From the NCBI GenBank assembly GCA_002363615.1, contig DEWK01000008.1, positions 1 to 32,165 on the forward strand: DNA of 32,165 nucleotides, in the 5' to 3' direction. The notes beneath the pieces are model-generated. The model worked only from the letters and a program-made list of their open reading frames with translations. It was not told the DNA's origin and searched no databases. Of this stretch, positions 7,721-13,639 are shown piece by piece. Each line of letters begins with the position of its first letter. The first letter of the stretch is position 1. A program made the position numbers and the translations under genes. The stretch is from Lachnospira sp. UBA3212 (GTDB lineage Bacteria > Bacillota > Clostridia > Lachnospirales > Lachnospiraceae).

Positions 7721-8194
7721 CTATAGATTCTTTTTAACCCAAGCTTTCAGTTCTTCTGACACCTGCGCAATTCTCTCAAGATTTTCTAACACCTTGTTCA
7801 AATCTTCTTTTTCAGATTCATCGATAATGCCGTCTTCAGTAATATCAAGCAATTTATCTCTCGTTACATACACATCCTTAAGAACCCTAACAACATCCAA
7901 GGTAATTCTATCTATATTTCCCGTTCTGATTTCTGGAACATCACGACCTAACGGGCAACATTTACGACAGTAGTAATTGCATAGTTCAGGCTCGTTATAT
8001 AAATCAGCCATCATTTTTACTTCTTCTGGATAAGGCGATGTTATATCGCTTTCAATCCTGTAGAGCCGGCCTCGGTCAATAGCCATTATGTCTGCAGCTC
8101 CCTCGCGACTGCTAAGAGATTCATTGTGCTTTGAAGCCCTTATTCGCGCTTGATAAAACACGTTGGTAGCTGTCTTCTCTGCAATATTTGCCAT
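7721..8194 (-). CDS. XRE-family phage regulator
   Basis: This protein of 157 residues (159 if an ATG at 8200 is used) has an XRE-like fold in the N-terminal third (REGAADIMAIDRGRLYRIES). A YYCRKCCPLG cysteine-rich segment follows in the middle, then an acidic helical C-terminus. Proteins of this shape are frequent in clostridial prophage control regions. The start at 8194 is preferred because AAGGAG lies 9 bases before it but only 3 before the ATG at 8200. It follows the first early gene after about 35 bases and is read in the same direction. The target is not known. Confidence 0.75.
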   Translation of the reverse strand: MANIAEKTATNVFYQARIRASKHNESLSSREGAADIMAIDRGRLYRIESDITSPYPEEVKMMADLYNEPELCNYYCRKCCPLGRDVPEIRTGNIDRITLDVVRVLKDVYVTRDKLLDITEDGIIDESEKEDLNKVLENLERIAQVSEELKAWVKKNL

Positions 8195-8229
8195 GTTCAT
8201 TCACTCCTTAATCTCATATAATGAAACTG

Positions 8230-8442
8230 TTAAGGTTCATCGTGTGAAAATTCGATGCAACCAAATATTTGCTCTATGGGTTTTTTGAAATAACTGGAAT
8301 ATGTATAGGCTTCAGGAAGCGAGAATTTAACTAATCCACGTTCTTTTTTGCTGTAATTTACTTTAGAAATGCCTATGATCGCAGCAAACTCTTCCTGAGA
8401 CATATTCAATGATTCTCTGAATTGTTTGATTGCTAAAGCCAT
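8230..8442 (-). CDS. Cro-like XRE regulator, first gene of the leftward operon
   Basis: The 70-residue protein is one XRE helix-turn-helix domain (FRESLNMSQEEFAAIIGISK, then NYSKKERG), followed by a short tail. The ATG at 8442 is chosen because GAGGAGG lies 6 bases before it. The frame is open further upstream to 8514, but that extension would run through the promoter. It is the first gene transcribed leftward, opposite the repressor gene, which is the classic position of Cro. It probably competes for the four operator-like dyads in the divergent region; this is inferred from position. Confidence 0.8.
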   Translation of the reverse strand: MALAIKQFRESLNMSQEEFAAIIGISKVNYSKKERGLVKFSLPEAYTYSSYFKKPIEQIFGCIEFSHDEP

Positions 8443-8459
8443 AACGTTCCTCCTCTCTG

Positions 8460-8562
8460 TTTCAATTTTTGAACCTTGCAATATAATAATAGTTTCATCA
8501 GTTGAAATTGTCAAGAGTTAATTTTCATTTTTTGAAACTCTCTTGAATTTCATATTTTGAAA
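8460..8562. promoter_or_regulatory. Four operator-like dyads TTTCA-N5-TGAAA in the divergent switch region
   Basis: Four copies of one 15-bp dyad lie at 8460-8474 (right half TGAAC, one mismatch), 8493-8507, 8523-8537 and 8548-8562, spaced 33, 30 and 25 bases start to start. The second fills the -35/-10 spacer of the leftward promoter and the fourth fills that of the rightward promoter. This is what one expects for operators of the repressor encoded at 8591 and of the Cro-like protein. Binding itself is inferred. Confidence 0.85.
8486..8514 (-). promoter_or_regulatory. Leftward early promoter
   Basis: Read on the minus strand there is a consensus -35 TTGACA (8514-8509), a 17-base spacer and -10 TATTAT (8491-8486), followed by the Cro-like gene starting at 8442. 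It should drive the early operon. One operator-like dyad occupies the spacer and another lies just downstream of the expected start point. Confidence 0.85.
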
Positions 8563-8571
8563 CAATATAAT
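8543..8571 (+). promoter_or_regulatory. Rightward repressor promoter
   Basis: TTGAAT (8543-8548), a 17-base spacer and TATAAT (8566-8571) stand before the repressor gene at 8591. The start point would be near 8577, immediately before the AGGAGG at 8578-8583, so the leader is extremely short. The operator-like dyad at 8548-8562 lies in the spacer, which suggests autorepression. Confidence 0.8.
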
Positions 8572-8590
8572 CATCATAGGAGGTGGTGCT

Positions 8591-9334
8591 ATGAGTTTAG
8601 GTTCTAACCTTAAAAAATGTAGAGAATCAAAGGGCTTGACGCAGAAAGAAATGTCCGAAATACTTGATATCTCAAAATCAAATATTTCAAAATATGAATC
8701 TGATGATGTTGAGCCAAATGTAGAAACACTAATAAAATATGCCGACTATTTTAGGGTGTCCATTGATTATCTACTTGACAGAGGAAGTTACAACGCTACA
8801 GCCGTTGCCGAGTTGCTCGGGTACGAAGGAACAGACGAAGCCGCTGTAACATTTCCAAACAAACTCGCAAACCAAATTGATTTCAAAGGTTCTAAGATTG
8901 GAGAACTTGCCGAAACCCTCAATGTCAGTGAAAAACTAATTCTTGATTGGTTGACAGATAAAGATAATTCTTATTCCTCTTACTACAAACAACTGTCTGA
9001 GTTTTTTGGTGTTTCTGAGAGATACTGGACAAGTCCTAATGCCATATCTCCTGGAATAGAGCCTAATATGGACGAGTATCTTCTTATTCTTATGAGAAGA
9101 GATTATATGGCATCAGGTGAACTTAACTCAGCATACGGAAGCCTTGAAGATTACTTTCCGGGAATAACCATAGTAAAAGACGCTGACGAAGCTGCACTTG
9201 TTAAAGATTATCGTAAAATGAACCAAGACAGCAGAGACATTGTAAAAGGAAAGTGCAAGGAAGTCCTTCGCACTCAAAGGTATGAAGAATCACAAGAAGA
9301 AGCTATGGAGTTGCCAAAAGCCTCTGGAAAATAA
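8591..9334 (+). CDS. CI-like repressor with two HTH domains
   Basis: The 247-residue protein starts with a canonical XRE domain (about 8-62: LTQKEMSEILDISKSNISKY). A second HTH-like segment follows at about 100-150 (IGELAETLNVSEKLILDWLT, then FFGVSERYW). Near the C-terminus a helical motif (AALVKDYRKMNQDSRDIV) is typical of clostridial prophage repressors. No S24 (LexA/CI) self-cleaving protease domain is present, so induction must work otherwise, perhaps by an antirepressor or a host signal. The gene is divergent from the Cro-like gene across four shared operators, and AGGAGG lies 7 bases before the ATG. Its role as keeper of the integrated state is inferred from this layout. Confidence 0.85.
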   Translation: MSLGSNLKKCRESKGLTQKEMSEILDISKSNISKYESDDVEPNVETLIKYADYFRVSIDYLLDRGSYNATAVAELLGYEGTDEAAVTFPNKLANQIDFKGSKIGELAETLNVSEKLILDWLTDKDNSYSSYYKQLSEFFGVSERYWTSPNAISPGIEPNMDEYLLILMRRDYMASGELNSAYGSLEDYFPGITIVKDADEAALVKDYRKMNQDSRDIVKGKCKEVLRTQRYEESQEEAMELPKASGK

Positions 9335-9336
9335 TA

Positions 9337-9424
9337 AGCCTCGAGTGGTACCGAGGCTATCGGCAAAGACATCCGAAGAGAAAGTATTGACGATAGTAAC
9401 ACCCGCCTTGTTGCAGCGAGGCGG
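9337..9424 (+). other. Two hairpins in the leader between repressor and membrane protein gene
   Basis: The 110-base gap after the repressor holds a perfect 7-bp hairpin (AGCCTCG at 9337-9343, CGAGGCT at 9352-9358) and a 6-bp GC-rich hairpin (CCGCCT at 9403-9408, AGGCGG at 9419-9424). Neither is followed by a run of T, so they are poor intrinsic terminators. They may protect or cap the RNA or slow reading into the next genes. No convincing promoter is seen in the gap. Confidence 0.4.
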
Positions 9425-9444
9425 ACAATTAGGAGGATGATATC

Positions 9445-9837
9445 ATGGCAGAAATGTCAAAAGAAGAGATGATTCAGAAGAACAGAGAAAGTGTAAAAAA
9501 GACCGCCAAGATTGTCGGTGTTATTGCTGCTGTTGCAGTTGTTGTTACTATTGTAATTGCTCTTATCCAGGCTTTCGGTGGGCCCAAAGTCGAATATGAA
9601 GTAGTTTCCACTCAGGAATATGTCCGAGATAATCAGAAGTGTATGGCTTATAGGGTCTATGTCAAAGAAAAACCGACCAAGGAGCAGGCTCAGAAGATCT
9701 GGAAGCAGGTAACACGGGATTCGTATTATCTTCACATTGTTTGGTTCTATGATAATAAGTCGGCCGCATCAGGATCTGACGGATACAAGTGGAAAATGGA
9801 ACAGACGGAAAAAGGTACGATTCCATTTTTCTACTAG
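9445..9837 (+). CDS. Small single-pass membrane protein, lysogeny region
   Basis: The 130-residue protein has a charged N-terminus (1-20), one strong membrane segment at about 22-45 and an 85-residue domain (YEVVSTQEYVRDNQKCMAYR, then KPTKEQAQKIWKQV and HIVWFYDNKSAASG) that should face outside. The same strand-helix-strand pattern is found in small surface proteins of Gram-positive phages and plasmids, but I cannot name a family. It lies between the repressor and the DinD-like gene, where prophages often keep genes expressed in the lysogen. A role in superinfection exclusion is possible but is only inference. AGGAGG precedes the ATG by 8 bases. Confidence 0.75.
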   Translation: MAEMSKEEMIQKNRESVKKTAKIVGVIAAVAVVVTIVIALIQAFGGPKVEYEVVSTQEYVRDNQKCMAYRVYVKEKPTKEQAQKIWKQVTRDSYYLHIVWFYDNKSAASGSDGYKWKMEQTEKGTIPFFY

Positions 9838-9853
9838 GAAAGGAGATATTTAG

Positions 9854-10741
9854 ATGATATTTGATTCTAATTTCGACGATGAATCGGAAGCAAAGCTTCC
9901 AACTTCGACAGATAATTATAATGAAAGTATTTTTGAATCAATAAAACATATCAATGAATACGGGCAGGAGTTTTGGTATGCGAGGGAATTGCAAGTTGCT
10001 CTTGAATATAAAAAGTGGGACAAATTTACCAATGTAATAACTAAGGCAATGGATGCTTGCAAAAACAGCGGAAATGATATCGAGGACCATTTTCTCCAAG
10101 TGGGGAAAATGGTTGCTATAGGTTCAGACGCTGAAAGACCAATAGATGATTATGAGCTTTCAAGATACGCTTGCTATCTTATCGTTATGAATGGAAGTTC
10201 CCGCAAGGAAGTCATCGCCCTTGGCCAGACTTATTTTGCCGTAAAGACAAGACAACAAGAGCTCATTGATAATTACGAACAGCTTTCCGAGGACCAGAAG
10301 CGTCTTGCTATCAGAAAAGAAATGAAAGAGCATAACAAGTCATTAGCCGAAGCAGCTCAGAATGCAGGCGTAGAATCCGGACTCGATTATGCTATCTTCC
10401 AGAATTATGGATATCAAGGTTTATATGGCGGACTAAAGGCAGCTGATATTAAGAAGCGTAAAGGTCTGAAAAAGAGCCAGGATATTCTTGATCATATGGG
10501 CAGCACAGAGCTTGCCGCAAATCTATTCCGTGCTACTCAGACAGACGAGAAGTTGAGAAGAGAAAACATTAAAGGCAAAGAAGCCGCTAATCAAACTCAT
10601 TATGAAGTTGGTAAAAAAGTTCGTGAAACTATAAAGGATCTTGGTGGAACAATGCCAGAGGATCTTCCTACTCCTGATAAAAGCATAAAACAAATCGAAC
10701 GAGAGCAAGCTAAAATATCAAAAGATACGCAAGGGAGTTGA
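9854..10741 (+). CDS. dinD: DinD-family DNA damage-inducible protein
   Basis: The 295-residue protein matches E. coli DinD (274 aa) in length and in its best conserved parts: FESIKHINEYGQEFWYAREL (about 27-46), the LSRYACYLIVMNG stretch (about 101-113) and the GQTYFAVKTRQQEL motif (about 123-136). The N-terminal half is related to the Bro-N fold of phage antirepressors. E. coli DinD is SOS-induced and reported to inhibit RecA strand exchange. This copy lies between a membrane protein and the integrase in a tight rightward operon (16 and 1 base gaps). No LexA box is visible before it. It could act as an antirepressor or temper host RecA during element recombination; both are inference. Confidence 0.88.
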   Translation: MIFDSNFDDESEAKLPTSTDNYNESIFESIKHINEYGQEFWYARELQVALEYKKWDKFTNVITKAMDACKNSGNDIEDHFLQVGKMVAIGSDAERPIDDYELSRYACYLIVMNGSSRKEVIALGQTYFAVKTRQQELIDNYEQLSEDQKRLAIRKEMKEHNKSLAEAAQNAGVESGLDYAIFQNYGYQGLYGGLKAADIKKRKGLKKSQDILDHMGSTELAANLFRATQTDEKLRRENIKGKEAANQTHYEVGKKVRETIKDLGGTMPEDLPTPDKSIKQIEREQAKISKDTQGS

Positions 10742-10742
10742 T

Positions 10743-11861
10743 ATGATGCCTGCATATAAGGACAAGAAAAAAGGCACATGGTATGTTGCTTTCTATTATA
10801 AGGACTGGACCGGCTCCACAAAGCATACCGTAAGGAGAGGCTTTAAGACGAAGGGCGAGGCCTCCCAATTTGAAAAAGAGTTTCTTAATACCCTTCTTCA
10901 CTCAGCCGATATAACGTTTGGTGCTCTAGTAGCTAATTACCTGGAGTATCTCGCTCCCCGGATTAAGCCAACGACCATGAGTACCAAACGCTATATTATA
11001 GATGATAAGATACTTCCATATTTTGACAAGATGAAGATCTGCGATATCGATACCATATCAATAATGAAATGGCAGAATACCCTTATGGAATACCGGGATG
11101 AGAAAGGAAAGCCATATGCTCCAACCTATCTCAAAACGATAAATGCTCAGCTGTCATCTATTTTCAATTATGCCGTTAAGCATTATCGGTTAATGCAAAA
11201 CCCGTGCTACCTTGCCGGATCCATAGGAAAGCAGCGAGCAGAAGAAATGGAGTTCTGGACCAAGGACGAGTTTAACAGATTCATTGAAACCGTTGACAAG
11301 CCTGCTTTCAAACTTTTCTTCACAACACTGTTTTATACGGGAATGAGATGTGGAGAGGCGTTAGCCCTTACCGCAAATGATATACTTGAGGATAAAAAGA
11401 TTGTTATATGTAAGAACTTCGCCATAGTCGATGGAGAAGAAGTTTTCCTTACTCCCAAGACAGAACGAAGCAAAAGAACTATAACTATCCCTGATTTTTT
11501 GTATGAGGATATTAAAGACTATCTTAGCAAGCTTTATGGTTATAAACCCACTGACAGAATATTCTATTTCACGAAACATGCAGCCACGAGAGAGATTCAT
11601 AGATACGCTAAAAAAGCAGGAGTTAAGGAGATACGAGTTCATGACCTTCGTCACTCTCATGCCTCACTACTTATAAACATGGGCGTAGATATTAAACAGA
11701 TTTCAGAAAGGCTTGGTCACAACTCCGTAAAAACAACATGGGATATCTATTCGCACCTTTATCCGGATAAGGATGTTGAACTTGCTGATAAGCTGAATGA
11801 TATCGGATATCTTCCGGACAGAAATGAGATTCAGGAAGAGCTTGATGGAGACGAGGATTGA
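10743..11861 (+). CDS. Tyrosine recombinase integrase
   Basis: The 372-residue integrase has the full three-part layout. An N-terminal arm-binding domain spans about 1-50 (KKGTWYVAFYYKDWTGSTKH), a SAM-like core-binding domain about 55-160, and the catalytic domain about 170-345. Catalytic residues are R202 (TGMRCGEAL), K239 (TPKTERS), H300 and R303 (HDLRHSHASLL), H326 (GHNS) and the nucleophile Y336 (WDIYSHLYP). It should insert the element at and excise it from the guaA 3' end, with its own attachment site directly downstream. It starts one base after the dinD stop codon, after GGGAG, with a second in-frame ATG as next codon. Confidence 0.97.
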   Translation: MMPAYKDKKKGTWYVAFYYKDWTGSTKHTVRRGFKTKGEASQFEKEFLNTLLHSADITFGALVANYLEYLAPRIKPTTMSTKRYIIDDKILPYFDKMKICDIDTISIMKWQNTLMEYRDEKGKPYAPTYLKTINAQLSSIFNYAVKHYRLMQNPCYLAGSIGKQRAEEMEFWTKDEFNRFIETVDKPAFKLFFTTLFYTGMRCGEALALTANDILEDKKIVICKNFAIVDGEEVFLTPKTERSKRTITIPDFLYEDIKDYLSKLYGYKPTDRIFYFTKHAATREIHRYAKKAGVKEIRVHDLRHSHASLLINMGVDIKQISERLGHNSVKTTWDIYSHLYPDKDVELADKLNDIGYLPDRNEIQEELDGDED

Positions 11862-11879
11862 TTATCGAGTTGAAAAAAT

Positions 11880-11910
11880 ATCTCAAAACAATCTCAAAAT
11901 AATCTCAAAG
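11880..11910 (+). repeat. Three 11-bp-phased direct repeats, candidate integrase arm sites
   Basis: ATCTCAAA(A/G) occurs at 11880-11888, 11891-11899 and 11902-11910, exactly 11 bases apart, so all three face the same side of the helix. They lie between the integrase stop and the guaA 3' end. Tyrosine integrases with an N-terminal arm domain bind short direct repeats in just this position. The function is inferred. Confidence 0.6.
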
Positions 11911-11920
11911 AGCATTATAA

Positions 11921-11959
11921 AAAGCCGGGAACCCGCATAAATAAAGGGTTCTCGGCTTT
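11921..11959. terminator. Two-way terminator between integrase and guaA
   Basis: A 14-bp stem with one mismatch is formed by AAAGCCGGGAACCC (11921-11934) and GGGTTCTCGGCTTT (11946-11959). On the minus strand it is followed by TTTTTAT and on the plus strand by TTTATTGTATTT. It can end both the integrase transcript and the guaA transcript, which converge here. Confidence 0.85.
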
Positions 11960-12010
11960 ATTGTATTTACTCTAATTCTATTGTTCCAGGTGGTTTCCCC
12001 GTCAAATCAT
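11960..12010. other. Probable attachment site (right end) at the guaA 3' end
   Basis: The integrase gene and its presumed arm sites stop just outside the last codons of guaA. The guaA 3' end is a known integration hotspot for genomic islands and phages, because the element can restore the last codons. The exact core cannot be defined because the other end of the element is not in the window. Confidence 0.6.
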
Positions 12011-13514
12011 ATACTACTCGATTGACATGGTTAACCTCGTTCACGATTCGACTCGTTACCTTCTGGAGCACTTCCCATGGAATCTGTGCAGATTCAGCAG
12101 TCATAAAATCCACAGTATTCACTGCACGAAGAGCAACCGCATAATCATAGGTTCTCTCATCTCCCATAACACCTACCGAACGCATATTGGTAAGTGCTGC
12201 AAAATACTGGCCAAGACTCTGATCTACACCAGCCTTTGCAATCTCCTCACGGTAAATAGCATCTGCTTCCTGAACCATCTTAACCTTCTCGGCAGTTACC
12301 TCACCGATAATACGAATACCAAGACCCGGTCCCGGGAAAGGCTGACGGTTCACCAGGTATTCTGGAAGTCCAAGTTCCAGACCTACCTTACGAACCTCAT
12401 CCTTAAAGAGATCACGAAGAGGCTCCACAATCTCCTTAAAATCAACATAATCAGGAAGACCTCCAACATTATGATGTGACTTGATTACATTGGATTCACC
12501 ACCAAGTCCACTTTCAACTACATCAGGATAAATGGTTCCCTGAACAAGATAATCTACTCGTCCAATCTTTTTCGCTTCTTCCTCAAAGACACGAATAAAC
12601 TCTTCACCAATGATTTTACGCTTCTTCTCTGGTTCAGAAACACCGGCTAACTTCTCATAAAAACGCTCTTGGGCATTCACACGAATAAAATTCAATTCAT
12701 AGTTACCCTTAGGTCCGAATACTTCCTCAACCTGGTCTCCCTCATCCTTACGCAAAAGACCATGATCAACAAATACACAAGTAAGTTGACTACCAACAGC
12801 CTTAGATAAAAGGACTGCTGCAACCGAAGAATCAACCCCTCCCGAAAGAGCACATAAAACCTTTCCATCTCCGATCTTCTCACGAAGAGAACGAATGGTA
12901 TTTGCTGCAAACTCATCCATCTTCCAATCACCTTTGCAGTGGCAAACCTGGAATACAAAGTTTGCAAGCATCTCCTTACCCTGAACACTGTGGAGTACTT
13001 CCGGATGGAACTGGCAAGCATAAAGATTCTTCTCTGTATTTTCCACTGCTGCCACAGGACAGTCTGCAGTGTGAGCAGTAATCTCAAAACCAGGAGCAGG
13101 AGTCTTAATATAATCAAAATGACTCATCCAGCAAATGGTATGATCATCAATATCCTTAAAGAACTTGGAATCCTTCTTGTCTACTAAAACCTCGGTTTTT
13201 CCATATTCTCTTACGTCTGCCTTAGTAACAGTTCCGCCGAGAAGATGCATCATAAGTTGTGCACCATAACAAATTCCTAACACAGGAATTCCTAATTCAA
13301 AAAGTTCCTTGGTATAGGATGGTGAATCTGCTTCATAAGCGCTATTAGGTCCACCAGTCAAAATAATCCCCTTCGGATTCTTTTTCTTAATCTCTTCAAT
13401 GTCTACCTTGTAAGAATAAATTTCACAGTAAACATGATTTTCTCTTACTCGTCTGGCAATCAACTGATTATACTGGCCACCGAAGTCTAAAACAATAACA
13501 ATTTCCTTTTCCAT
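11967..13514 (-). CDS. guaA: GMP synthase (glutamine-hydrolysing)
   Basis: GuaA makes GMP from XMP, glutamine and ATP, the last step of guanine nucleotide synthesis in the cytoplasm. The 515 residues are near the normal length. The N-terminal class I amidotransferase carries the nucleophile C82 (GICYGAQL) and the HPE of the triad (CQFHPEVLHS). The ATP pyrophosphatase domain carries the PP-loop ALSGGVDSSVAA. The C-terminal dimerisation domain carries RQPFPGPGLGIRI and ends PPGTIELE. The ATG at 13514 is chosen because AAAGGAA stands before it; the frame is open 8 codons further up. The usual ending of GuaA is IEWE, so the leucine may reflect codons brought by the integrated element. It has its own promoter 42-70 bases upstream and no riboswitch. 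Confidence 0.98.
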   Translation of the reverse strand: MEKEIVIVLDFGGQYNQLIARRVRENHVYCEIYSYKVDIEEIKKKNPKGIILTGGPNSAYEADSPSYTKELFELGIPVLGICYGAQLMMHLLGGTVTKADVREYGKTEVLVDKKDSKFFKDIDDHTICWMSHFDYIKTPAPGFEITAHTADCPVAAVENTEKNLYACQFHPEVLHSVQGKEMLANFVFQVCHCKGDWKMDEFAANTIRSLREKIGDGKVLCALSGGVDSSVAAVLLSKAVGSQLTCVFVDHGLLRKDEGDQVEEVFGPKGNYELNFIRVNAQERFYEKLAGVSEPEKKRKIIGEEFIRVFEEEAKKIGRVDYLVQGTIYPDVVESGLGGESNVIKSHHNVGGLPDYVDFKEIVEPLRDLFKDEVRKVGLELGLPEYLVNRQPFPGPGLGIRIIGEVTAEKVKMVQEADAIYREEIAKAGVDQSLGQYFAALTNMRSVGVMGDERTYDYAVALRAVNTVDFMTAESAQIPWEVLQKVTSRIVNEVNHVNRVVYDLTGKPPGTIELE

Positions 13515-13555
13515 GAATGTTCCTTTCCATAACAACAAATGTTATCAGTAAGACT

Positions 13556-13584
13556 ATTTTACCCATAGCCACCTTCCTTGTCAA
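13556..13584 (-). promoter_or_regulatory. guaA promoter
   Basis: On the minus strand a perfect -35 TTGACA (13584-13579), a 17-base spacer and -10 TAAAAT (13561-13556) lie 42 bases before the guaA start codon. The leader is only about 35 bases and shows no riboswitch fold. Confidence 0.9.
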
Positions 13585-13624
13585 CCAAAAAGAACCATCC
13601 GAATTTTCTTTCATCCGGACGGTT
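13585..13624 (-). terminator. Terminator after the duplicated GH43 gene
   Basis: On the minus strand AACCGTCCG (13624-13616) pairs with CGGATGGTT (13601-13593), followed by CTTTTTGG. It lies 15 bases after the stop of the GH43 gene and directly before the guaA promoter. The plus strand side is also T-rich. Confidence 0.85.
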
Positions 13625-13639
13625 TCTTTTTGAGTTTTA

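Larger units (their letters stand above)
1..11966. mobile_element. Integrated phage-like element, right-hand part
   Basis: The stretch carries a replisome organiser, recombination proteins, a cI/cro-like divergent switch and a tyrosine integrase that abuts the 3' end of guaA. This is the usual layout of a prophage or integrative element, with the integrase at one border. No capsid, tail or conjugation gene is visible, so phage and integrative conjugative element cannot be told apart. The phage-type replication protein and the two-sided repressor switch favour a prophage. The left end lies outside the window. The right border is placed at or just inside the guaA 3' end by inference. Confidence 0.85.

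Noticed and set aside
8443..8514. Longer N-terminus of the Cro-like protein starting at 8514
   Set aside because: It would run through the leftward promoter and two operators, and a strong GAGGAGG stands before the ATG at 8442.
9388..9420. TTGACG that could be a -35 of a promoter for the membrane protein gene
   Set aside because: No -10-like sequence follows at 16-18 bases.
9838..9853. LexA box before dinD
   Set aside because: The 16-base gap and the upstream 110-base gap contain no GAAC-N4-GTTC-like sequence.
11862..11966. tRNA gene as attachment site
   Set aside because: No cloverleaf is found; the border is the protein gene guaA.
13515..13578. Possible purine or guanine riboswitch before guaA
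   Set aside because: The leader after the promoter is only about 35 bases and shows none of the conserved junction sequences; it is too short for a riboswitch.
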